Below, in pieces: positions 9,358 to 18,644 of a stretch of 64,000 bases of DNA. Position numbers and translations under genes: made by a program. Location of the stretch: assembly GCA_036001325.1 (NCBI GenBank), contig DASYUK010000375.1, positions 1 to 64,000 of the forward strand, read 5' to 3'. This stretch comes from DASVHS01 sp036001325 (lineage in GTDB: Bacteria > Acidobacteriota > Thermoanaerobaculia > Gp7-AA8). The number at the start of each line of letters is the position of its first letter. Positions within the stretch are counted from its first letter, which is position 1. Below the pieces are notes generated by a model. The model saw nothing but the letters and a program-made list of their open reading frames with translations, searched no databases and was not told the DNA's origin.

Positions 9358-9465
9358 GCGATCACGAGGCTGTTCACGTTCGGCAGCCCGGCCATCTGAG
9401 TAAGTCCAGATCCGTCGGCTTTGCGCCCCTGCGTCGCCGCAGGTTTGCCCTTATCGTGTGATCGC
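9358..9465 (-). promoter_or_regulatory. Cyclic di-GMP-I (GEMM-I) riboswitch upstream of the GH18 gene
   Basis: On the minus strand the leader contains the GEMM-I signature blocks in order: AAGGGCAAACC, a short GC hairpin (CTGCGGCGACGCAG), GGGGCGCAAAGCC, a second hairpin (ATCTGGACTTACTCAGAT) and GGCCGGGCTGCCGAAC. The outer P1 helix is closed by GCGATCAC (9465-9458) pairing perfectly with GTGATCGC (9365-9358). The G at the position I align with Vc2 G20 is retained (AAGGGC), which favours c-di-GMP over cGAMP. The P1 3' strand ends one base before the GGGAGA ribosome site, suggesting control of translation initiation. Identification is by eye from known GEMM consensus elements. Confidence 0.85.
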
Positions 9466-9512
9466 TTGTTGTAGGACCTTCAACGTGGCGCCGGGCTGTT
9501 TTATTCGTAGTT

Positions 9513-10205
9513 TCAGCCGCCTGCAAGCTCAGCTATTGCAGCACGATCCACGAACCACCAGCTTTCGAGCTCTGCCGTGGCGCGTACGACCGGATGGTCG
9601 ACGCCGCGACGTACATCCTCGATGATCGGCCTCTTCGATGCCCCTGCGGCGAGGATCATGCGCAGTGCGGCATCGCGAATGACCGGCAGCGTGATCGTGA
9701 CGCGCCACTGATTCAATCGCGGCACGAAGACTTCTGCGGCGATGCGATCACTCACCTCCAGCACAGGAGTTCCCGGAAAGAGCGACGCAGTATGTCCGTC
9801 GTCTCCGACGCCGAGGAGCACGATGTCGAGCTTGTCGATGCCGAGGCGCCGCCACTCCGATTCGAATTCGCGCGCGGTCGCGGCGGGATCGTTCCGCTCC
9901 GTCTTGAAACGGAGGAACTGATGACCGCGCGCCAGGCCGTCGCGAAACAGCGTGCGCTCGATCATGCCCGCGTTCGACTGCGGATCGCCGATCGGGACGT
10001 AGCGTTCATCGACAACGACCCACGTGATCTGTCTCTTCGCGAGCTCGTCTCGATAGGTGGAACCGAGGAGGTCGTAGAGCGGTTTGGGCGTCGAGCCGCC
10101 GGAGAGCGCGATGGCTGTTCGCTCTTTCGCTCCCGCACGCTGCACGATGGTTTCAGCGGACGCGCGGACGAGATCGTCGAGCGTGTCGAAGATGCGGAGG
10201 TTCAC
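9513..10205 (-). CDS. pgl: 6-phosphogluconolactonase
   Basis: A 230-residue cytoplasmic enzyme (SugarP_isomerase/DevB family). It hydrolyses 6-phosphogluconolactone to 6-phosphogluconate, the second step of the oxidative pentose phosphate pathway. Visible motifs are ALSGGSTPKPLYDLL, VVDERYVPIGDPQSN and LLGVGDDGHTASLFPGTP. Its GTG start (10205) overlaps the opcA stop as GTGA, showing translational coupling, so the order is zwf-opcA-pgl. Length is normal for the family. Confidence 0.95.
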   Translation of the reverse strand: MNLRIFDTLDDLVRASAETIVQRAGAKERTAIALSGGSTPKPLYDLLGSTYRDELAKRQITWVVVDERYVPIGDPQSNAGMIERTLFRDGLARGHQFLRFKTERNDPAATAREFESEWRRLGIDKLDIVLLGVGDDGHTASLFPGTPVLEVSDRIAAEVFVPRLNQWRVTITLPVIRDAALRMILAAGASKRPIIEDVRRGVDHPVVRATAELESWWFVDRAAIAELAGG

Positions 10206-11230
10206 GCGACGCGGCTCGCCAGCTCCGTCGCAATCGGCAGAAGCTTGACAAAGACCTTATCCGCCTCCGGCCGTTTCAATTGCCGCACGATCAGCTCATG
10301 CGTTCCGCGTCCGAGGACGCGCGTGACGCAGTCGACCTTTTGCGCGATTCCGTCGACGGTGGCGATGACGACGCCGTGCTTGGGGTCGCGCGTGATCGAC
10401 GCTTCGGAACCGTCGTCGAAGGCCATGTGTACCTGGTCGAGAGCGCCGTTCTCCTCATCCTTCCGGAGCGAGAATTCGTAATCGCTCACTGCAGCGCCCT
10501 GCGCCTTCAACCACGCCGCGTAATAAAGCGATTCGATCGAATCGCCGAAGAGCTTCTTCGCGCCGCCGATGGCGACGATTCGCAGCTTGCGAATTTTCTG
10601 CAGGCGCTCCCGCATCGACGGCGGATCGAAGAGCGACGCCGTGGCGAGACGCCAATCCTCGAGTCGAACCCAATTCAGGTCGGCGGGGGCGGTGAAGGTG
10701 CGCTCAGCGATCTCGCGCAACCACACGAGATCGGCAACGGAATCGAAATGCGATGAGTCGACGATGAGCCGGTCCGCCGGATCGAGCAACGTCTCCACAT
10801 ACGCGTGCTCCTCGTTCGGCAGATCGCCCACCCACCACACCGCCACCGGCATGTCGGGGATCAGCAGCGCATTGACGAGCGGCGGAATGTGCCGCACGCG
10901 ATTTCCGCCGGCGACGATCGCCACCTCTTCCGAGCAGACCTGCTTCTCGGCGCCGACGCGATGGCAGTTCGCGCTGATCCACGATGCGATCTCCGACGGG
11001 CCGTGCAAGTCGGCGCGGATGACGATGGCGCGCTGCGGCACCGACTCACTCGCTCGCGCGAGCGTCTCGCTGGCAAACGAGTGATCGCGCGGATTGAACG
11101 TGTGCGTGACTACGTTCCACAGCGCCGCGCGCGTAACCGCGCCTTCGGTGTCCTTCTCACTGCGCCACAACTCGGCAAGCTTCTTCTCGATCGCCGAATA
11201 GTCGATCGAGACTTCTTCGGTTGCAGTCAC
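10202..11230 (-). CDS. opcA: Glucose-6-phosphate dehydrogenase assembly protein OpcA
   Basis: A 342-residue protein. I place the start at GTG 11230, preceded by GGAGGAG and overlapping the zwf stop as GTGA; the frame stays open for another 45 codons upstream inside zwf but has no better start. Family landmarks are RAIVIRADLHGP, CSEEVAIVAGG, PDMPVAVWWVGDLP and LIVDSSHFDS. OpcA proteins of cyanobacteria and actinobacteria support assembly and activity of G6PDH. The sandwich position between zwf and pgl agrees with that role. The stop overlaps the pgl start as GTGA. Confidence 0.93.
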   Translation of the reverse strand: MTATEEVSIDYSAIEKKLAELWRSEKDTEGAVTRAALWNVVTHTFNPRDHSFASETLARASESVPQRAIVIRADLHGPSEIASWISANCHRVGAEKQVCSEEVAIVAGGNRVRHIPPLVNALLIPDMPVAVWWVGDLPNEEHAYVETLLDPADRLIVDSSHFDSVADLVWLREIAERTFTAPADLNWVRLEDWRLATASLFDPPSMRERLQKIRKLRIVAIGGAKKLFGDSIESLYYAAWLKAQGAAVSDYEFSLRKDEENGALDQVHMAFDDGSEASITRDPKHGVVIATVDGIAQKVDCVTRVLGRGTHELIVRQLKRPEADKVFVKLLPIATELASRVA

Positions 11231-12771
11231 GGTCTCCTCCAGCGACGGCCGTCGCGCTCGATCAAGGCATCCGCCGCTTCCGGTCCCCACGTCCCCGCCG
11301 GATAGAAGTGCGGCGGCTTCGGATCTTCGGCCCAGCATTTCAGCAGCGGATCGAGCCACGCCCACGCCGTCTCCACTTCGTCGCGACGCGCGAACAGCGT
11401 CGAATCGCCGAGCATCGTCTCGAGCAGCAGCCGTTCGTAAGCTTCCGGCGGCTCAGCACCGAACGAGGTCGCGTAGCGAAACTCCATCGTCACCGGCGCG
11501 GTCCGCACCGTCGGTCCCGGGAGCTTCGAATCGAACTTCAGCGAGATTCCTTCGTCGGGCTGAATGCGAATCGCCAGCACATTCGAGGGCATCTTCACTT
11601 TGCTGAACAGCGGATACGGTGCGGGGCGGAAGTGGATGGAGATATCGGTGACACGCTTGGATAGCCGCTTGCCGGCGCGGATGTAGAACGGCACGTCGGC
11701 CCATCGCCAGTTGTCGATGAAGACTTTCATCGCCGCGAACGTCTCCACTCGCGAGTTTGGATCGACGTGCGGCTCCTTCCGATAAGCGATCGCCGGCGAG
11801 CCGAGCACGGAGCCATCCGTGTATTGGCCGCGCACCGCGAGCTGCTCCTCGCGGCCGGGTGGAAACTCGCGCATCGCGCGCAACACCTTCACCTTCTCGT
11901 CGCGGACCGCGTTGGCCTCGTACTCCACCGGCGGCTCCATCGCGACCAGAGAGACGAGTTGCAGCATGTGGTTCTGGATGATGTCGCGACTGATGCCGGC
12001 GGTCTCGAAATACCCGCCGCGCTTCTCGATGCCGATCGACTCCGCGACCGTGAACTGCACATGGTCGATATATTGACGATTCCAGAACGGCTCGAAGATT
12101 CCGTTCCCGAATCGCAGCACCAGCAGGTTCTGAACCGTTTCTTTGCCGAGGTAGTGGTCGATGCGGAAGACCTGGCGTTCCCGAAAGGTGCTGACGGCGA
12201 CGCGATTCAACTCGCGCGCTGATGGCAGATCGTGGCCAAACGGTTTCTCGATGATGACGCGCGTGTACGGCCCGCCGCGCTCCGGATCGGTGACCATCCT
12301 CTGCCCGCCCAGGATCTCGCAGATCGTCGGGAAGAACTGCGGCGGAACCGCGAAGTAGTAAATGCGCCGTCCGCCCGTGCCACGCGTGCGATCGCACTCT
12401 TCGAGCTTCTTGCGCAATCGCGTGTAGGCGTCGAGTTCACCGAACTCGCCCTGCACGTAAAAGAGACCCTTCGCGAAGTTCTGCCAGATCGCCTCATCGA
12501 CCGGCTTCGTGCGCGCGAACTTGTCGCACGCTTCGCGCATGGCCATGCGAAAGGCGTCGTCCGAGTACTCCGGCCGCGCGAAGCCGATGATCGTCTGCCC
12601 GGCCGGAAGAAGCCCGTCGTGTGCGAGCGAATACAGGCCGGGGATCAGCTTCCGCTGTGTCAAATCGCCGGACGCGCCGAAGATGACCAGACAGGAGGCG
12701 TCGGGAACCCGTTCCTGATCCAGACCCTCTCGCAGAGGATTGGCCTCGAGGACGGGCGCCAGCGTCGCCAT
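11227..12771 (-). CDS. zwf: Glucose-6-phosphate 1-dehydrogenase
   Basis: A 514-residue enzyme that oxidises glucose-6-phosphate with NADP to 6-phosphogluconolactone. The nucleotide-binding loop is FGASGDLTQRKLIPGLYSL and the substrate/catalytic motif is RIDHYLGKETVQN. It is first in the operon with opcA and pgl. ATG 12789 is six codons further upstream but coincides with the end of a 32-bp perfect inverted repeat, leaving no ribosome site. ATG 12771 has AAGGA three bases upstream (tight spacing). I use 12771, but 12789 cannot be excluded. Any promoter must lie within or beyond the inverted repeat. Confidence 0.95.
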   Translation of the reverse strand: MATLAPVLEANPLREGLDQERVPDASCLVIFGASGDLTQRKLIPGLYSLAHDGLLPAGQTIIGFARPEYSDDAFRMAMREACDKFARTKPVDEAIWQNFAKGLFYVQGEFGELDAYTRLRKKLEECDRTRGTGGRRIYYFAVPPQFFPTICEILGGQRMVTDPERGGPYTRVIIEKPFGHDLPSARELNRVAVSTFRERQVFRIDHYLGKETVQNLLVLRFGNGIFEPFWNRQYIDHVQFTVAESIGIEKRGGYFETAGISRDIIQNHMLQLVSLVAMEPPVEYEANAVRDEKVKVLRAMREFPPGREEQLAVRGQYTDGSVLGSPAIAYRKEPHVDPNSRVETFAAMKVFIDNWRWADVPFYIRAGKRLSKRVTDISIHFRPAPYPLFSKVKMPSNVLAIRIQPDEGISLKFDSKLPGPTVRTAPVTMEFRYATSFGAEPPEAYERLLLETMLGDSTLFARRDEVETAWAWLDPLLKCWAEDPKPPHFYPAGTWGPEAADALIERDGRRWRRP

Positions 12772-12788
12772 GAGTCCTTGATTATCCA

Positions 12789-12862
12789 TGGGGTCAGGTC
12801 TTCAATTTTCAGTTTTTTCCACTTGCGGTAGGAAAAAACTGAAAATTGAAGACCTGACCCCA
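12789..12862. repeat. 32-bp perfect inverted repeat between zwf and the thiolase gene
   Basis: The left arm is 12789-12820 (starting TGGGGTCAGGTCTTCAATTT), the loop is ACTTGCGGTA (12821-12830), and the right arm at 12831-12862 is its exact reverse complement. The outer ends read TGGGGTCAGG and CCTGACCCCA. This looks like a REP/MITE-type palindrome. It fills most of the 113 bases between the divergent zwf and thiolase starts, and as RNA would form a very stable hairpin in either leader. Confidence 0.9.
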
Positions 12863-12884
12863 GCAACTGCTAAAGTTCGCGGTC

Positions 12885-14177
12885 ATGTTCGAGTACATGC
12901 AACGCGTCGCGGTGATCCGCGGCGTCCGCACCCCATTCGCAAAATCAGGAACGCACTACGCCCGCCTGTCGGCTCTCGATCTCGGCAAGATGGCCGTGAC
13001 GGAGCTCGTCGAGCGCACAGGGATCCATCCGAATGAAGTGCAGGAAGTCGTCTTCGGCAACGTGATCCCCTCCGTCAAAGCCCCCAACATCGCCCGCGAA
13101 ATCGTCCTCGGTACCGGCCTTCCGAAGAAGATCCCCGGCTACACGGTCGGCAAAGCGTGCACGTCGGCGAACCAGGCCATCACCGCTGCGGCGGACATGA
13201 TCTCGCGCGGTTACGCCGACACGGTCATCGCCGGCGGATCGGAATCGCTCTCCGACATCCCGATTCTCTTCTCCCGAAACATGTCGGAGGCGCTGACCGG
13301 CGCACAGAAAGCGAAGAGCGTGGCCGCGAGGGTCGGCGCGTTCAAGAAAGTGCGGCCGAAGGATCTGGTCCCCGATGCGCCCGCGATCGCGGAGTCGACG
13401 ACCGGTCTGTCGATGGGCGAATCGGCCGAGAAGATGGCGAAGGAGAATCGGATCTCGCGTGAGGCGCAGGACAAGTTCGCGCTGCAGAGTCACCTTCGTG
13501 CGGCGCAAGCGACCGAAAGTGGACGCTTCAAGGATGAAGTGATGACGGTGGTCGTGCCTCCCGGCTACGACGAGGTCGTCGAGATTGACAATCTGATTCG
13601 CGCCGACACGACGCTCGAGGCGCTTTCGAAGCTTCGGCCGGTATTCGATCGAAAGTACGGAACGCTGACCGCCGGCAACTCATCGCCGCTGACCGATGGT
13701 GCCGCCGCCGTGCTGCTGATGTCGGAAGACAAAGCGAAGTCGATGGGCTTCAAGCCGATCGGTTTCATCAGGAGCTATGCCTACGCCGCGACCGATCCGT
13801 TCGATCAGCTTCTACAGGGACCCGTGTTCGCGTTACCGACGGCGCTCGATCGAGCGAAGGTCACGTTGAAAGACATCGGCGTGATCGAGATGCACGAGGC
13901 CTTCGCCGCACAAGTTTTGTCGAACATTCAATGGATCGGCTCGAAAAAGATCGCCCAGGAGAAACTCGGACGCAGCGAGCCGGTCGGCGATATCGATCCA
14001 GAGTCGATCAATCTGACGGGCGGTTCGATCGCCCTCGGACATCCGTTTGGCGCGACAGGCGCGCGCATCGTCACGACGGTCTGCAACGAGCTGCAGCGCA
14101 CCGGCAAACAATACGGACTCGTGACTGTGTGCGCGGCGGGCGGGATGGGCGTGGCGATGGTGCTCGAGCGGGAGTAG
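12885..14177 (+). CDS. Acetyl-CoA C-acyltransferase (thiolase, FadI-like)
   Basis: A 430-residue thiolase, slightly longer than the usual 390 residues and most like the FadI/trifunctional-beta branch. Catalytic elements are the nucleophile Cys in GKACTSANQA (about residue 93), the His in MHEAFAAQ (about 338), the His in IALGHPFGATGARI, and the Cys in VTVCAAGGMG near the C-terminus. It condenses or thiolytically cleaves acyl-CoA in beta-oxidation. It stands alone here without a hydroxyacyl-CoA dehydrogenase partner. ATG 12885 or 12897 (MQRVAVIRG) may be the start. A degraded partial copy lies at 19894-20148. Confidence 0.93.
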   Translation: MFEYMQRVAVIRGVRTPFAKSGTHYARLSALDLGKMAVTELVERTGIHPNEVQEVVFGNVIPSVKAPNIAREIVLGTGLPKKIPGYTVGKACTSANQAITAAADMISRGYADTVIAGGSESLSDIPILFSRNMSEALTGAQKAKSVAARVGAFKKVRPKDLVPDAPAIAESTTGLSMGESAEKMAKENRISREAQDKFALQSHLRAAQATESGRFKDEVMTVVVPPGYDEVVEIDNLIRADTTLEALSKLRPVFDRKYGTLTAGNSSPLTDGAAAVLLMSEDKAKSMGFKPIGFIRSYAYAATDPFDQLLQGPVFALPTALDRAKVTLKDIGVIEMHEAFAAQVLSNIQWIGSKKIAQEKLGRSEPVGDIDPESINLTGGSIALGHPFGATGARIVTTVCNELQRTGKQYGLVTVCAAGGMGVAMVLERE

Positions 14178-14266
14178 CTCGTTCCGGCCGAACTTCTCAG
14201 ACGATGCACGTTTTGCGGGCGAGGGTTCGAGCGAAGCAAGGGTATCGTCAAAGAGCATTTTGTAGA

Positions 14267-17200
14267 TCACCACGTCGAAGCGATCTTCCACGCTGGGAGG
14301 TCACCGATCTCCACGTTGTAAGCGAAAGGTTCGAACGGATTGCGCACGACGCGCACATTGGTTTGAGAGCGCAGTGTGGACATCAACTGCCCATAGGGCA
14401 ACGTCTGCATCGGAGACCTCGAAAGATCAGGCATGGGCCATAGGCGTACGCCAGTTGCGTCTGAGGACGCAATCCAGCGCCCGTCGGACGACACCGCCAC
14501 GAGCGGTAGGAGGGATTCCTGATCTGCATTGGCGATCAGGAGATGTGGCGTCTCGCCGGACGCTGGCCCAATTCGCCCGACGGTGTTCGTGCTCCAGGTG
14601 GCGATGAATCTCCCCGACGGATCGAATGACGCGGACATGACGTGCTCACCGTGCGAAGTAACAAGTTGCGCCGCACCCGTTTCAACGTTCGCGATCGCCA
14701 GTCGATGACGGTGTCGGTCTTCACTCGACTCACCGATGACAAGATGTCGTCCATCGGCTGCAATGTCGATAAGAGGCAGTCCGAGCTGCCGCCGATATAC
14801 AACGCGTTGTTTTCCGTCGTGGAGATTCCAGACGCGCACATCGCCTCGGCCCGCTGTGATGAGACGGCCATCGGGCAGGAAGCCAACATCCCAGATCGTG
14901 CCAAACATGACGTTTTGTGCGGTTTTTCGTGTCGATGCTCCCGATGGTTCGAGAGTTGTCCGCTGTCCTGTGTCGACGTCCCATAGCCAGATCTCGCCCG
15001 CACCGCGGCCATTCTGTGTGCCGGCAACCGCGAATTTTCCATCGCGGGTGAGTGCCGACGACATCAAATAGTGCGAACCATTGGAAGGAACTGATAACTG
15101 CTTCTCAAAACCCGATGCCACGACTGATGCCCGATTGTAGTCGCCGACGAAAACGCGGTGATCACTGCCATCAACGGAGGTGGTCCATCCGGCGGATCGC
15201 GTAAGCCACTCGCTCTTGCTCGCGACCGCAAAGCTGACGGGCAACCGCAGAACTCCGCTCTCTCGCGTTGCCAGGAGCCATCGGCTATCGGAGGAAAAAT
15301 CCAGATCCTTCGCCGGTGCCCGCGAAAGGATGAACGGGTATCGTCTCGATAGCGGCCAGAGCGCCGCGGTGGCGCCCATCACATCCGTGGACGCGAGCCA
15401 GCGACCGCGCGGATCGAACGTGATGGCGTACGCGTCGGGCGTTCTGATCATGAGCGGCTCGGCGTCGGGCGGCCCCTGGAGGTTCCACAGCTCGATGAGG
15501 GTTCGTCTGGCGACACCGAGCATCGTGCCCGTCGCATCGAAGCGGATGTCATGGAGTTTGATCGGTTCGCTCGAGAGTGCGAACGGATCACGATTGATGG
15601 AGCGGACGAGAGCAGGCACGGCGGCCGACAAAGTCCACAATCTGATTTCGCCACGGGCGTTTCCGCATGCGATCTGGTTGCCGTCGGACGAGAAGGTAAC
15701 GAGATTGGCGTGCGGCAAGTCCGGCCAAAGCGCCCATGCTCTCGCAGATGGAATCAATGGGACCAGACTGCAGTCAGACAATGCCATCCAGCGTTCGGTG
15801 GGATCGACAATGCCGATGTCTTTCGCGCGAAGAATGTCGTGGACCGGAACGCCTGTAATCGGCGAGACCGAAAGAATCTTCAGACCATTACTCGCGCTGC
15901 GACAAGTGTAGACGCGATTGGCAACCACTTGAAAACCACAATCGCCATCGATGATGCGAATCACTGCGCGCTTGCTGAGCGACCACACGCGGGTCTTGCG
16001 GTCCATGGAATATCTGACGAGAAGCAGATCGCTTTCCGGCCCGAACGCGACCGGACCGACATTGCCTGAAGCTCCAGGAACGCTCAGAGCTTGGGCTGCC
16101 CGTCCTCCTTCCCCGTAGAGGAAAACTCGCCCATCATTTCCGCCAATAGCGAGCCAGCGACCGTCCGGACTGAAGGCGAAGCCGCCGGATCCCTCCGCAC
16201 TCGGAAGAGCGACACGCGTCGCCACGGGTCCACGCCAAAGTGCTTCCACCGCGAATTGACGTGCCTCGGTGGAATCGGCAAGTTCGAGACTCGCGATGGT
16301 GTACGCGAGCGCGACAGCATTGCTCTTATCGACGTTCATCCGCCCGAACGCCAGAAGCTTCGCCGCTTCGGCTTGTTTCATCGCTGCGATGGCACGGTGC
16401 CGCAGCACGGCCATCACAACGACCGTTGCAACCAGAACGATGAATGCCGCGGTGGTCGCCATGACTGCGCGGCGGCGGCGGCGCTTCGCGAGGTGCGCCA
16501 TCGCTCTTCCGAAGTCGTCTTCGACGTGCGTCAATGTTCCGGGATATCGCTCGCGCCACAGTTCGTACTCTTTCAGCGCTGTACCGCTCCAAAGCAGATC
16601 GTCGGAGCGTTCGCGGCCATCCCACATCTGTGCTGACTGACGCAGCTGATCGCGCAGCAGCGCACCATCGGCATCCTGCGCCTGCCATCGGACCAGCCGA
16701 GGCCAGGAAGTGAGCAGCGACTCGTGAATGAATTCGATGCGCGTCTCGTCACTCTTGTACGACGTCAGCAGTCGTGCGCCGATGAGTACGTCGAGAACTT
16801 CATTCGCCGCGCGTCGATCTGCAAAGAGCGAAAGGAGTTCTTTTCGATCGCGCCCGACACGCGTTCCCTGCGCCGTTACCAGATTCCGGAACAGCTCTCG
16901 AACGATGGCAATGTGCTCGGATTCCATCGGCGCTAATGCGGCTTCGGCGTGTTGGGCCAACGCCCCGGCGACTCCTCCGATCTCCAGATATGTCGCGCGC
17001 GTGAGGACGCCTTGTTCCCGATCGCGACGCTCCCATAGACGGGCCATCGCGAACGCGGCCAGAGGAAGTACGCCTCGCTCACCACCAACCTGCTCGACGA
17101 TTTCATCGACGAGCGCCTCTTCTTCGAAGGCATATCCCGCTTTCAATGCCGGCTGCACGATCGCTCGGCGTAAAGCGTCGCCGGTTGGCGGAAGCAGCGG

Positions 17201-18562
17201 AGTCAGCTCCGAGAAAAGTGGTGCGAAACACGCGAACTGGTGACAGAAGATCAGGAAATCGTCGCGTATCGAAAGAAGCACGTGCACGTCCGCTTCAATG
17301 GCGAGGCGCGAGAGAATATCTGCGCACCCCGCCTGAATCGCCGGTGAGTTGAGCGTGAAGAGCTCCTCGGCTTGATCCACGATGAGCAAACATCCTTCGT
17401 GCTCATGCCGCCAGCTCTTCATGACACTCAGTACCTTCGCCACGTCGTCGAATGCGTCGAGGTCGCTGAACTCTCTTGTGAGCGCGGCGAAAGGGCGATC
17501 TCCCGGAGTGAGCATCAGCACGCCCCAACCTGGCGGCAGCGCCGGCACCAGTCCTGCGCGAAGGAAAGATGTCTTCCCGACGCCGGAGGGACCGATCAGA
17601 CCGAGAAGGCGCGCCGGCCCGGCCAGCCTTCGCAACATCGTCTCGATCTCCGTCTCCCGACCGAAGAAGTTCGGAGCCTCTGCTTCGGTGAACGATGAGA
17701 GACCGGGATAAGGACTGCGTTCTCCCGCTCGCGTGAACCGGCGAGTCATGTCCTCCAGTGCGCGCGCCAGCTCGGCCGACGACGCATAGCGCGTCTCGGG
17801 ATTCGCAGCGAGGGCACGGCGAAGAATGGACGACCACGGTGTATCGGGAAGATGGGGCGGATCGTGTCGTACGGCTGACCAGACGCGCTCGAGATCCGTC
17901 CCGCCGCGGACTCCGGTCGGGTCGATCATCTCTCCCAGCACGACGCCTGCGGCAAAGATGTCGGCACGTTGTCCGGGCGTTTGTTCCGGCGCGATGTACG
18001 GACGAGTGCCTGTGATCGACGATGCGGACGCGTCCATCGCCGATCGCGTCAGCCCGAAATCCATGACCACCACGCGACCGCTGCGCGTGATCATCACGTT
18101 TTCCGGCTTGAAGTCGCCGTGAATGAATCCGGCGGCGTGAATTGCGTTCAATCCGGCCAGAAACTGCGCAGCGATCTCCTGTGCCTCGGTGAGCTCGAGC
18201 GGGCTTCGCTCGGTGAGCAAAGTTCTCAGCGTCGTTCCGTCGATGTACTCCATCGACAGGAGCTCGAGACCTTCGGCTTCCACGAGATCGAACGTCCGGC
18301 ATACGTTGGGAGAGATGACTTCGCGCGCTGCTCTGATCTCGCCCCGCAGAGACTCCATCGATTCCCGTTGCAGGAACTTGAGCGCAACGTCGACGCGCAG
18401 TCGCAGATCAAATGCTTGCCAGACCTCGCCCATCCCACCGTGACCAAGCGGCCGCACGATCTCATAACGGCTCGCGAGAATTTGGCCACGGCCGAGGAAC
18501 GACTCCTCGTCTGAGCGAGGACGTTGATCGGCAGTCACGGGAAGAGCGCGCGAATTGTCCAT
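14267..18562 (-). CDS. Ser/Thr protein kinase - STAND ATPase - WD40 membrane protein
   Basis: A 1431-residue protein. The kinase domain (about 32-290) has RYEIVRPLGHGGMGEVWQAF, the lysine in VALKFL, and DFG in VVVMDFGLTR. Its catalytic loop reads FIHGDFKPENV, HGD in place of HRD. Then comes an nSTAND1-type NTPase (about 295-660) starting SPYPGLSSFTEAEAPNFFGR, with Walker A GLIGPSGVGKTS and Walker B-like CLLIVDQAEELF. One transmembrane helix (VMATTAAFIVLVATVVVMAV, about residue 695) leads to a WD40-type propeller (about 740-1420). Such proteins are thought to couple a ligand-sensing propeller to phosphorylation. A divergent winged-helix-FHA gene nearby could read its phosphothreonine output; that link is inference. 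Confidence 0.9.
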   Translation of the reverse strand: MDNSRALPVTADQRPRSDEESFLGRGQILASRYEIVRPLGHGGMGEVWQAFDLRLRVDVALKFLQRESMESLRGEIRAAREVISPNVCRTFDLVEAEGLELLSMEYIDGTTLRTLLTERSPLELTEAQEIAAQFLAGLNAIHAAGFIHGDFKPENVMITRSGRVVVMDFGLTRSAMDASASSITGTRPYIAPEQTPGQRADIFAAGVVLGEMIDPTGVRGGTDLERVWSAVRHDPPHLPDTPWSSILRRALAANPETRYASSAELARALEDMTRRFTRAGERSPYPGLSSFTEAEAPNFFGRETEIETMLRRLAGPARLLGLIGPSGVGKTSFLRAGLVPALPPGWGVLMLTPGDRPFAALTREFSDLDAFDDVAKVLSVMKSWRHEHEGCLLIVDQAEELFTLNSPAIQAGCADILSRLAIEADVHVLLSIRDDFLIFCHQFACFAPLFSELTPLLPPTGDALRRAIVQPALKAGYAFEEEALVDEIVEQVGGERGVLPLAAFAMARLWERRDREQGVLTRATYLEIGGVAGALAQHAEAALAPMESEHIAIVRELFRNLVTAQGTRVGRDRKELLSLFADRRAANEVLDVLIGARLLTSYKSDETRIEFIHESLLTSWPRLVRWQAQDADGALLRDQLRQSAQMWDGRERSDDLLWSGTALKEYELWRERYPGTLTHVEDDFGRAMAHLAKRRRRRAVMATTAAFIVLVATVVVMAVLRHRAIAAMKQAEAAKLLAFGRMNVDKSNAVALAYTIASLELADSTEARQFAVEALWRGPVATRVALPSAEGSGGFAFSPDGRWLAIGGNDGRVFLYGEGGRAAQALSVPGASGNVGPVAFGPESDLLLVRYSMDRKTRVWSLSKRAVIRIIDGDCGFQVVANRVYTCRSASNGLKILSVSPITGVPVHDILRAKDIGIVDPTERWMALSDCSLVPLIPSARAWALWPDLPHANLVTFSSDGNQIACGNARGEIRLWTLSAAVPALVRSINRDPFALSSEPIKLHDIRFDATGTMLGVARRTLIELWNLQGPPDAEPLMIRTPDAYAITFDPRGRWLASTDVMGATAALWPLSRRYPFILSRAPAKDLDFSSDSRWLLATRESGVLRLPVSFAVASKSEWLTRSAGWTTSVDGSDHRVFVGDYNRASVVASGFEKQLSVPSNGSHYLMSSALTRDGKFAVAGTQNGRGAGEIWLWDVDTGQRTTLEPSGASTRKTAQNVMFGTIWDVGFLPDGRLITAGRGDVRVWNLHDGKQRVVYRRQLGLPLIDIAADGRHLVIGESSEDRHRHRLAIANVETGAAQLVTSHGEHVMSASFDPSGRFIATWSTNTVGRIGPASGETPHLLIANADQESLLPLVAVSSDGRWIASSDATGVRLWPMPDLSRSPMQTLPYGQLMSTLRSQTNVRVVRNPFEPFAYNVEIGDLPAWKIASTW

Positions 18563-18644
18563 CGGTCACGGCGGTCGACGATTGTGGTGTACCTCCACGG
18601 TAGACCCGGCTGAGGCGAAAGACAATGTGACCGGCGGCGCGTAT

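Noticed and set aside
11453..12397. 314-codon frame inside zwf in another frame
   Set aside because: Shadow frame of zwf with no family motifs.
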